64,000 bases of DNA. Source: DASRHT01 sp035293765 (GTDB lineage: Bacteria; Chloroflexota; Ktedonobacteria; Ktedonobacterales; Ktedonobacteraceae). Position numbers and translations under genes: made by a program. Under the pieces are notes generated by a model, which was given only the letters and a program-made list of their open reading frames with translations, made no database searches and was not told the origin of the DNA. Each line of letters opens with the position of its first letter. Position 1 is the first letter of the stretch. Positions 18,625 to 25,892 of this stretch are shown here, piece by piece. The stretch spans positions 80,664 through 144,663 of the forward strand of contig DATGMF010000088.1 of the NCBI GenBank assembly GCA_035293765.1, written 5' to 3'.

Positions 18625-18803
18625 TTGTCGTTCGGAATTACAAGATAGGGCTGGCCGCTGCCCTGATCTCGCTCCCGCTTGCTCATTTCCCTGTCCTGGA
18701 ACTTCCTCTATAAATATGATACTATGGAGTATAGAATAAAGTCAATATGACGACATAACAAGTTATAACAAGTTTATAACCTCGATAAGCGAGGAGGAAA
18801 TAC

Positions 18804-19616
18804 GTGGCAAATCAACGTCTGAATGCTGGCCCCGTTCCCCTATACCATCAGCTTAAACTGGCCTTACAACATGATATCGAGCAGGGTATCTACCAACCCG
18901 GCGGGCGGCTTCCCTCCGAGCCGGAACTGATCCGCCAATATGGCGTCAGCCGCATTACCGTGCGCCAGGCACTCGACGAACTGGAGGGGGAGGGGCTGGT
19001 GATCCGCCGTCATGGCAAGGGAACCTATGTCGCAGAAAAGCGCATTGAGCAAGAGCTCGTTCGCCTGACCGATTTCGTAGAAGATATGCAGCGGGCGGGG
19101 CAAAATCCATCTTCACGCGTAGTAGCCACAGTGCGAGAAATAGCACGTCTTTCCCTTGCTAACATGCTGCATATAGCCTGCGGCACAGAAGTTGTGCGCA
19201 TTGACCGCGTACGCCTGGCTGATAATCGACCGATAGCCTTCGACACAACCTGGCTGCCTTTACGCTTTGGAGAACTGCTGGCGAACGCCGATCTCAGCAA
19301 AGAGACCATCTATCATATCCTGGAAACGCGCTATCATATTCCGGTCATTTCCGGCACCTTTCAAATCACAGCCACGACGGCAACAACGCAAAAAGCGGCT
19401 TTACTGGACATAGCACCGGGAGCGGCCTTGCTCGTGATTCAGCGTATCTCCTACACCGCCAACGGCGAGCCCGTTTATATGCAGGAACGCTACTATCGCC
19501 CTGACCGCGTGCAGTACCGCGTCTCCCTGGAGCGATATACCAACGCTAATGGTGGCTCAAAAATTCACGAGTTCCGCCCCATCTTCGAGGATTATTCGCC
19601 AGCGGTAGGAGAGTAA
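18804..19616 (+). CDS. GntR/HutC-family transcription regulator
   Basis: A 270-residue regulator with a winged HTH (about 10-75: GPVPLYHQLKLAL, GGRLPSEPELIRQYGVSRITVRQAL, GLVIRRHGKGTYVAE) and a C-terminal UTRA ligand-binding domain (about 90-250; VVRIDRVRLADNRPIAFDTTWLP, YMQERYYRPD). HutC-type regulators respond to small metabolites such as sugar phosphates or amino-acid intermediates. The GTG start follows GAGGAGGAAATAC. It faces away from the CstB-like gene, which makes that gene a plausible target, though the ligand cannot be deduced. A strong hairpin closes the gene. Confidence 0.9.
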   Translation: MANQRLNAGPVPLYHQLKLALQHDIEQGIYQPGGRLPSEPELIRQYGVSRITVRQALDELEGEGLVIRRHGKGTYVAEKRIEQELVRLTDFVEDMQRAGQNPSSRVVATVREIARLSLANMLHIACGTEVVRIDRVRLADNRPIAFDTTWLPLRFGELLANADLSKETIYHILETRYHIPVISGTFQITATTATTQKAALLDIAPGAALLVIQRISYTANGEPVYMQERYYRPDRVQYRVSLERYTNANGGSKIHEFRPIFEDYSPAVGE

Positions 19617-19620
19617 AAGG

Positions 19621-19665
19621 TCAACCAACAGGCAAGATTTTTATCGCGTTTTGCCTGTTGGTTGA
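19621..19665. terminator. Bidirectional hairpin between convergent genes
   Basis: TCAACCAACAGGCAA and its exact complement form a 15-bp stem around a 15-nt loop, 5 bp after the GntR stop and 18 bp before the end of the VIT1-like gene. It lacks a long T-run but its position and strength fit a shared terminator. Confidence 0.7.
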
Positions 19666-19683
19666 TATCATGATCGGATGGCA

Positions 19684-20898
19684 TTATATGCTTTTAAAAC
19701 TCGCGCCCAGCACATAGGTAATCACCGCCTCTATCGCTCCCACAATCGTCATCTCCATGCCACTATTGAACCACGAGCGGCCCGTTACCAGCGTTTTGGC
19801 TGCGCCAACGGCAAAGTGCGCCACTAAGCTGATAATTCCCGCAACGATAATGGCAGCGAAGCCCTGCATAAAGAAGAAGGGAATAATAGGAATAAACGCG
19901 CCAATGCCGGTCGAGACGGTCGCGGAAATAGCGGCAACCCAGGGATTGGGAAAGTTTCCTTCGGACAGGCCCAGCTCCTCGTGCGCCAGCGCGCGCAGCA
20001 TCTGCTCCGGCTGCTGAGACATGCGTTCAGCCAGCACCTGCGACTCCTCTTCCGTAAACCCTTTCAATTGATAGAAGAGGGCCAGTTCTTCTTTCTCCTC
20101 CTCGGGATCGGTCTCGATCTCACGCTTCTCACGCTGCATCTCGGCCTCATATACTTCGCGCTCGCTCTTGGTCGCCAGAAAAGCACCCGATCCCATTGAA
20201 AGCGCGCTCGCCAGACAGCCTGCCAGGCCGCTGATCAAGACAAGATTGCTGCTTGCGGCTCCTGTATAGCCCGCAACGCCGCTGACAATGCCAAAAACCG
20301 CGCCCAGACCATCATTCGCTCCGTAGATTGCATCACCCAGCCAGCCGCCGCCACGTTTATGCCAGGACTCGCGGTGAAACATCACGTCAAGGATGCCCTG
20401 CGGACCAATAGGACTGATGATCTCGCGGATGACGCGATTATGGCTCTCCTCATCGCGTTTCACCTCGCGCAGCATCTCCTGAGCCTCCGCATCGCCAATA
20501 CTACGAGCCTGAGCCTCATAGCGCGCAATATCTTTATCCTCTTCATTTTCAAGCTGGCGCAGAGCAGCCTCCGTCCCCAGTTGCTGACGCAGCCATCCCT
20601 GTAAGCGCATAGCCAATGTCCTACGCTCTTTGGGCGGCTCAGCTCCCAGCTCTGCCAGTTTGCGCTCCCATTTCTGGGCGTGCCGCTCTTCGGCTTCGGC
20701 CATCTTTATCAGCACAGAACGGCGAGTTACATCATGTTCGCCTCTTGCCAGATCGCGATAGGTCCTTGCGCCCTCTATCTCACGTTGCCAGTTCTGATTA
20801 AGCGCGGCAATTAGCTCGCGCCTCTTCTCTTCGGAAAGAGCCTGATTGCGCTCTGGCACGATATCGGCAGGCCCTACCTGTATATTTTCCTTATCCAT
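19684..20898 (-). CDS. Ferritin-like/VIT1 fusion metal transporter
   Basis: The 404-residue protein starts at the ATG at 20898, which has GGGAGG before it and overlaps the end of the fur-like gene by 8 nt, indicating translational coupling. Residues about 15-165 form a rubrerythrin/ferritin-like helical domain with metal-binding patterns (WQREIEGARTYRDLA, MAEAEERHAQKWE, VKRDEESHNRVI). Residues about 185-404 are a VIT1/CCC1-type membrane transporter (GGWLGDAIYGANDGLGAVFG; a cytoplasmic segment rich in Glu; ISATVSTGIGAFIPIIPFFF). Such fusions move Fe2+/Mn2+ out of the cytoplasm. Together with the Fur box upstream this is an iron/manganese detoxification operon. Confidence 0.9.
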   Translation of the reverse strand: MDKENIQVGPADIVPERNQALSEEKRRELIAALNQNWQREIEGARTYRDLARGEHDVTRRSVLIKMAEAEERHAQKWERKLAELGAEPPKERRTLAMRLQGWLRQQLGTEAALRQLENEEDKDIARYEAQARSIGDAEAQEMLREVKRDEESHNRVIREIISPIGPQGILDVMFHRESWHKRGGGWLGDAIYGANDGLGAVFGIVSGVAGYTGAASSNLVLISGLAGCLASALSMGSGAFLATKSEREVYEAEMQREKREIETDPEEEKEELALFYQLKGFTEEESQVLAERMSQQPEQMLRALAHEELGLSEGNFPNPWVAAISATVSTGIGAFIPIIPFFFMQGFAAIIVAGIISLVAHFAVGAAKTLVTGRSWFNSGMEMTIVGAIEAVITYVLGASFKSI

Positions 20899-21292
20899 GA
20901 ATCCTCCCTTTACAGACTCCACAGCGTCCATAGATTCTGATTTCATGCGAATCCAGCTCAATGCCAACGGAGAGAGCTGCGGCCCTTAGCGCCTCATCGG
21001 ATAGAGGAATATCAACGGGAATATCCAGCAGCGCGCCACATTCTCTACAGATCGCATGATCATGCCGCCGAGTGTGGGCATCGTAGCGGCACTCGTTCTC
21101 ATACCCTTGCGTCTCCCTGATCAGCCCCAGTTCCGCCAACTGGTGCAGGATGCGGTACACCGTCGCCAACCCGATGCGAGGGCGTACCTGTCGAACCTCA
21201 TTATAGACCTCCAACGCGGTCGGATGCCGTCCCGTCGCCTGCAACACCTCCAGCACCGCCCGCGCATTCGCATTCAACGTGCTATTCTCCAT
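20891..21292 (-). CDS. Fur-family metalloregulator
   Basis: This 133-residue regulator has the Fur winged helix (TALEVYNEVRQVRPRIGLATVYRILHQLAELGLI) and dimerisation domain. It carries the HDHAICRECG metal-site block and two CxxC pairs (CREC, CGVC) that would hold a structural zinc. By sequence it could be Fur, PerR or Zur; the DNA site upstream and the neighbouring iron/manganese transporter favour Fur or PerR. A near-consensus Fur box lies 16 bp before the ATG, so it probably represses itself and the downstream transporter. Its stop codon overlaps the transporter's start. Confidence 0.9.
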   Translation of the reverse strand: MENSTLNANARAVLEVLQATGRHPTALEVYNEVRQVRPRIGLATVYRILHQLAELGLIRETQGYENECRYDAHTRRHDHAICRECGALLDIPVDIPLSDEALRAAALSVGIELDSHEIRIYGRCGVCKGRIHG

Positions 21293-21307
21293 AAGTTAGG
21301 GTATCCT

Positions 21308-21326
21308 AATAATGATAATCATTCTC
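21308..21326. promoter_or_regulatory. Fur box
   Basis: AATAATGATAATCATTCTC matches the classical 19-bp Fur box in 17 of 19 positions. It sits directly upstream of the Fur-family gene, between likely promoter and start codon, implying metal-dependent repression of the fur-like/VIT1 operon. Confidence 0.85.
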
Positions 21327-21670
21327 ATTTCTGTAACGATAGTATATGATGTGGAGAGTGGGGATGTCAAGGTAGTTGGAAGGTCTTCGGTAACAAAGAA
21401 ACTGTTATTTATGGTGATATATCCGAGGATTGATAGCCATTTCTCTTAAAAACACTTTTTTACAGCTCTGATAAGGTACAATAGAACATGTATTCCTTCT
21501 CCTCATTCGTTAGGAATACTGAGAGATATTTGTACAGAGGCTGATGGTACTGAGAGAGAACGATTTAGTAAGCTTATTTCTGAATATCCGATGTGCAAAG
21601 CGAGTGAATACTATTGGCCTAAATAGATGGCTAACCAAGCGATTCCTATTTGCAGATGAAAGGGATAATA

Positions 21671-22546
21671 ATGAATGGTAGTTTTACACAACTAACTTTT
21701 TATCCTCAGGAAGCAGGAAAGCGCCTGTCAGTTGTACCAAAGGCGGTACCCTTTGTCAAATGGGCTGGTGGTAAACGAAAACTTATAGATTTCATTGTTA
21801 GTGCCGCACCAACTTCATTTGATAGATATTTGGAGCCCTTCGTAGGAGGGGGGGCAGTTGCTCTTGCCCTTAATCATCCTTGTATGCTTCTTAATGATGC
21901 AAATTTTGAACTTATAAATGTGTATCAAGTCATCCGCGATGACTTAGATGCTTTGGTACTCCTTCTTAAAGAGCACCGAAAGAAACATTCTGAAGAGTAT
22001 TTTTATTTAGTAAGAGCACAAAAACCCACTGAGTTAACTAGAATAGAACAAGCTGCTCGGTTTATTTATCTCAACAAGACTTGCTTCAATGGACTCTATC
22101 GCGTGAATAAGTATGGTCAATTTAATGTTCCTTTCGGAAAATACAAAAATCCGATCCTTTACAATCTGAAAGATCTGCAAGCCGCATCGAAAGTGCTGCA
22201 AAATGCAGAGCTTTTTTCCGAAGATTACCAGTCTTTTCTGAAGAGCCATGCTCGTGCTGGGGATTTTATTTATATTGACCCTCCATATATCCCTGTTGGG
22301 CAATTCTCAGATTTCAAACGCTATACAAAGGAGCAGTTTCGAGAAAAAGATCAGCGTGAACTGGCCCAACTTTATGCCGAGCTTATAGACCGTGGGGCTT
22401 ATCCAGTGCTAAGTAACTCATATTCTACATTTGCCCTCGACCTGTATGCACAATACTGTATTCAGATTGTCTTCGCCAAGCGAAATATCAACCATGACGG
22501 AACTGGTCGAAATCCTATCCCAGAAATTCTTGTGAAGCCGAGGTAG
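21671..22546 (+). CDS. D12-class DNA adenine N6-methyltransferase (1 of a pair)
   Basis: A Dam/DpnM-type enzyme of about 291 residues that transfers methyl from SAM to adenine N6. It has the N-terminal FVKWAGGKRKLIDFI block, the SAM-binding EPFVGGGAVAL and the catalytic DPPY (IDPPYIP). The start at 21671 follows AAAGGGATAATA; upstream in-frame codons are less likely. Codon use is AT-rich relative to the chromosome. The second methylase begins 6 nt after its stop, so they form an operon. Two adjacent adenine methylases plus a nuclease fragment fit a type IIS system with an asymmetric site. Confidence 0.9.
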   Translation: MNGSFTQLTFYPQEAGKRLSVVPKAVPFVKWAGGKRKLIDFIVSAAPTSFDRYLEPFVGGGAVALALNHPCMLLNDANFELINVYQVIRDDLDALVLLLKEHRKKHSEEYFYLVRAQKPTELTRIEQAARFIYLNKTCFNGLYRVNKYGQFNVPFGKYKNPILYNLKDLQAASKVLQNAELFSEDYQSFLKSHARAGDFIYIDPPYIPVGQFSDFKRYTKEQFREKDQRELAQLYAELIDRGAYPVLSNSYSTFALDLYAQYCIQIVFAKRNINHDGTGRNPIPEILVKPR

Positions 22547-22552
22547 TTACGT

Positions 22553-23623
22553 ATGACGTTTACTCATCGTTTAGTTGTGGAGCAGGAGCAGATAAACGCT
22601 CAATTAGCTTTTTTCCCCAGTTCCCGTTATATGGGAAGTAAACATGCTATTTTGCCTTTCATTCACGAAGTGATGAAAAATTTAGAGTTTGATACTGTTC
22701 TAGATGCTTGTAGTGGTAGCGGAGCTGTAAGCTACTTACTTAAATCGATGGGAAAAACCGTGACGAGTAATGATTTTTTAAGGTTTTGCTATCATACTGC
22801 GCAGGCATTTATTGCCAATAATTCGGAATTACTATCCCAAAAAGAAGTAGAACAGCTTTTACGTCCACATCCAGCACCTCAAAATTTGATTACCCGCACA
22901 TTCGAGGATCTCTACTTTACAGAAAGTGAGAACCACTTCCTTGATAATCTAGTTTCTCATATCCTTGAAATGACATCACCTGTAAAACAGTCTATTGCAT
23001 TTGCAGCAATCACTCGTGCATGTCTGCGCCGCCGTCCCCGTGGTGTTTTCACTTATACAGGGGTAAGATATAATGATGGTCGCCGCGATCTGAAATTTAC
23101 GCTACAAGAACATTTTCGTGTAGCTGTTGAGGTAATCAATCGGGCAGTTTTTGACAATGGCCGCTCCAATAAAGCACTCAACAACGATGTATTTCAAATC
23201 CCAGAAGATGTAACTTTTGACCTGTTGTATCTGGACCCTCCCTATGTTTCTCCTCATAGCGATAATGACTACACGCGACGCTACCATTTCGTTGAAGGAT
23301 TATCGCGCTATTGGCAGGACTTAGAAATTTTGAAAGAAACTACGACAAAGAAGTTTCGCCGTATTCCCAGTCTCTTTGATACAAAGAAAACGATTTACGA
23401 AGCTTTTCACAAAATATTTGAAAGATATCGAGATACGATCATTGTGGTATCATATTCTTCAAACGGCATTCCAGGCAAGGAAGAATTGCTTGATATACTT
23501 GCGCATTATAAACGCGAAGTGGTAGTCTACGAGTGCAATCATCATTATTCCTTTGGTACTCACAACCATAAGGTGAATAATAACCAGAATGATGTTAAAG
23601 AGTTTCTCTTTGTAGGGAAATGA
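22553..23623 (+). CDS. DNA adenine methyltransferase (2 of a pair)
   Basis: A 356-residue methylase with RYMGSKHAILPFI, the SAM-binding LDACSGSGAVSYLL and the catalytic LDPPYVSPHSDNDYTRRYHF. The RYxGSK opening differs from the first methylase's KWAGGK and is seen in another branch of D12-like enzymes, so the two are unlikely to be recent duplicates and probably methylate different strands or sites. A GAGGTAG ribosome site overlaps the end of the first gene. It is AT-rich like its neighbour. A short basic ORF with nuclease resemblance follows after 83 bp. Confidence 0.88.
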   Translation: MTFTHRLVVEQEQINAQLAFFPSSRYMGSKHAILPFIHEVMKNLEFDTVLDACSGSGAVSYLLKSMGKTVTSNDFLRFCYHTAQAFIANNSELLSQKEVEQLLRPHPAPQNLITRTFEDLYFTESENHFLDNLVSHILEMTSPVKQSIAFAAITRACLRRRPRGVFTYTGVRYNDGRRDLKFTLQEHFRVAVEVINRAVFDNGRSNKALNNDVFQIPEDVTFDLLYLDPPYVSPHSDNDYTRRYHFVEGLSRYWQDLEILKETTTKKFRRIPSLFDTKKTIYEAFHKIFERYRDTIIVVSYSSNGIPGKEELLDILAHYKREVVVYECNHHYSFGTHNHKVNNNQNDVKEFLFVGK

Positions 23624-23706
23624 TTAGAGGCTTTTTCGGTTAGGGAAAAGAGAACTTTTCTATTTTCAGTAAATTTCCCACTCGAAAAGGATTTTGAGGA
23701 TAGCAT

Positions 23707-24024
23707 ATGGTGGCTCGGGCGAAGAAAGCGTGGTATCTGGCTAATACAACAATTAGAAATGCAAAACGTATTAAAGATGGTCTCGCTACTCTTGTTGCTT
23801 CTCCCTTACATGGTAATCTCGAAGGAAGAAGCCGTGAGAGGCAGTTTGCTGACTTATTTCAAACTGCATTTGCTAAAAAAGCACCATTCGACCACAAAAA
23901 AATAGAGGAAATTATTATAGAGTGCATTAATAAAAAAGTAAATGCAGACGCTCCTCAATGGAAGCAGAAAATCAAAGATCACGTTTTAATGATCATCCAA
24001 CAAATACGAAATAATGTAATATAA
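23707..24024 (+). CDS. Short ORF, possible truncated AlwI-type restriction endonuclease
   Basis: This 105-residue protein opens with KAWYLANTTIRNAKRIKDGLATL, then SPLHGNLEGRSRERQFADLF. From memory this resembles the N-terminus of AlwI-type type II endonucleases (W..xNTTVRNP.RI.dGL), which are normally over 500 residues. The remaining ~55 residues are a Lys/Ile-rich helical tail with no catalytic PD-(D/E)XK motif, so if the assignment is right the enzyme is inactive. The ATG has a GAGGATAG site upstream. The following methylase starts one nucleotide after the stop. It could instead be a complete small accessory protein. Confidence 0.5.
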   Translation: MVARAKKAWYLANTTIRNAKRIKDGLATLVASPLHGNLEGRSRERQFADLFQTAFAKKAPFDHKKIEEIIIECINKKVNADAPQWKQKIKDHVLMIIQQIRNNVI

Positions 24025-24025
24025 A

Positions 24026-25213
24026 ATGGGATACATACTACCAAGCAAGCCACAACTCCTACAAGGGGACAAATTAGTTCTAATGTCCAAAACGGGCAAA
24101 CTATCCCCTTTCCTGAAATGGGCGGGCGGGAAAGAACAGGAGCTGAAACATATCCTCCCTGCCATCCCACCATTTGAGCGGTACTTCGAACCTTTCGTTG
24201 GCGGCGGCGCTGTATTTTTCTCCGTCATGGCAGGCAAAAAATTTATTAACGATAAATCTCCCGAATTGTTTCAACTTTATATGATGATCGCACGTAACGA
24301 TCAAGATTTTTTTGGCGCGCTAGATATACTATTGGCTGGCTGGCAGCGTATCAGCCAGCTTGTAGACAGCGAGGCACACAACCTGGTAAAGATGTACAAG
24401 GCATACTCTTGCAATACCTGCTTATCCAAAAATGCGATGAGCGATTTTTCAGGCTTCATCAATGCCCACGCTGAAGAGTTCAAGGATATGTTCGATGCCT
24501 TTTTTCCGCGAGACGCCGAAAATTTTCTGCAAGAGTTGCATAGAAACCTCTTCAACAAAGTTGGGCGCATGAAAAGGCTGGAGGATAGAAAGTGGAAGCT
24601 GCCTGAAGATGATATTGTGGCAAACATAGAAAGCGCCTTAAAGAGCGCTTTCTATATGCATCTGCGATACCTGTATAATAAAACCGCACACTACGAGATA
24701 CCCTCCAGCCTTGCCGCCGCGATATTCTTTTTCGTCAGAGAGAATGCCTATGCTTCGATGTTCCGCTACAATCGCCAGGGGGAATTTAACGTTCCTTATG
24801 GCGGCATCTCGTATAACCGCAAGGACCTGGCGCGCAAAGTGGAGTATATGCGCTCGCCGGCGCTGCAATCGTATCTTTGCGATACAGTGATAGAAAATAT
24901 CGATTTTGCAGCGTTTCTGCTGAAATATGCGCCGCAAGCCGACGATTTTATTTTTTTGGACCCGCCCTATGATAGCGAATTCAGCACCTACGCGCAAAAT
25001 GAGTTTACGCTGCAAGACCAGAAACGGCTGGCATACTATCTGCTCCAGGATTGCCAGGCCAGATTTATGCTGGTGATAAAAAACACGCCGGCTATTCTGC
25101 GCTTATATACCCAAGACGGGCTAACTATCAGGACATTTGATAAAAAGTACCTGGTTAGTTTTCAAGATCGTAATGATAAAAATGCGGAACATTTGATGAT
25201 TACGAACTACTGA
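24026..25213 (+). CDS. D12-class DNA adenine methyltransferase, long form
   Basis: A 395-residue Dam-like enzyme with FLKWAGGKEQELKHIL, the SAM motif EPFVGGGAVFF and catalytic FLDPPYDSEF. A central insertion (about 95-215, helical, rich in Phe/Lys) makes it longer than typical Dam and may extend the target-recognition domain. I report the ATG at 24026, which follows the previous stop by one base and could be coupled. The ATG at 24083, closer to the conserved KWAGGK block, is the main alternative. Base composition returns toward that of the chromosome through this gene, which suggests a separate origin from the two upstream methylases. Confidence 0.88.
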   Translation: MGYILPSKPQLLQGDKLVLMSKTGKLSPFLKWAGGKEQELKHILPAIPPFERYFEPFVGGGAVFFSVMAGKKFINDKSPELFQLYMMIARNDQDFFGALDILLAGWQRISQLVDSEAHNLVKMYKAYSCNTCLSKNAMSDFSGFINAHAEEFKDMFDAFFPRDAENFLQELHRNLFNKVGRMKRLEDRKWKLPEDDIVANIESALKSAFYMHLRYLYNKTAHYEIPSSLAAAIFFFVRENAYASMFRYNRQGEFNVPYGGISYNRKDLARKVEYMRSPALQSYLCDTVIENIDFAAFLLKYAPQADDFIFLDPPYDSEFSTYAQNEFTLQDQKRLAYYLLQDCQARFMLVIKNTPAILRLYTQDGLTIRTFDKKYLVSFQDRNDKNAEHLMITNY

Positions 25214-25333
25214 TGATTTTTTTCGGAAAAGGGCCTGTCTTCTGGCCTCTCCGTGTGACGTAAACACCAAAAAGTGCGTATCTAGATATGGAGACATTTA
25301 TTGATAAAAGCACAATAATTGAGGAGCGAGTAC

Positions 25334-25852
25334 ATGGCGAACAATGGGGAGACCATCAAGTGGTCGGATCTGCGCGGCATGAACGTCCAGATTCTTAGCG
25401 AAGGTCGATCAGCAGGGGTTATCGAGGATTTCTATATCAAGGTAAAAGCATACGGATCGGCAATAGAGAATACAGCTTCCATCTATGCGCTGAAGGTGCG
25501 CACGCGCGTAGAAGGAGTTCGCGCGCTCCCGGGCAGTGCAATCGAGGCGATAGGACCGGATGGGGTCATCGTCAAAAATGCTGAGATGCTGGCAAGAGAG
25601 CTGCCCCCTCTGCCACTGGGAAGCAGTCTGATCGCGTGCAAAGTTGTGGGTGAAAATGGGCACGCGTTGGGGAAGATCAGCGAGATATGGCTGGGTATCG
25701 TGCCACCATCGGCGCTACGGATAGCGAGCTTCGAACTGGACAACCATACCGGACGGTCTCATCGCCGCCGGGGCTTTACCGCCAACTCGGTTTTGCGTTA
25801 CGAAGATGATGTGATCGTCGTTCAGGAGCAGATTGCGCGCCACCTGGACTAA
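25334..25852 (+). CDS. PRC-barrel domain protein
   Basis: A 172-residue soluble protein that appears to hold two PRC-barrel units. The first starts WSDLRGMNVQILSEGRSAGVIED; the second is around LIACKVVGENGHALGKISEIWLG. PRC barrels are small beta domains in RimM, the photosynthetic reaction-centre H subunit and many uncharacterised proteins. The start is the ATG behind TGAGGAGCGAGTAC, five codons inside the longest frame. It is convergent with the kinase gene at 25893 with a 40-bp gap. A second PRC-containing protein, MgtE, is encoded 20 kb away. Function cannot be deduced. Confidence 0.75.
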   Translation: MANNGETIKWSDLRGMNVQILSEGRSAGVIEDFYIKVKAYGSAIENTASIYALKVRTRVEGVRALPGSAIEAIGPDGVIVKNAEMLARELPPLPLGSSLIACKVVGENGHALGKISEIWLGIVPPSALRIASFELDNHTGRSHRRRGFTANSVLRYEDDVIVVQEQIARHLD

Positions 25853-25892
25853 TATCGGGGAACTGCATGCGGGGAATGGCAGGGGCACGCCG

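Noticed and set aside
23707..24024. Calling this ORF an active restriction endonuclease
   Set aside because: Only the first part resembles a nuclease family and no catalytic motif is present, so I list it as a possible truncation only.
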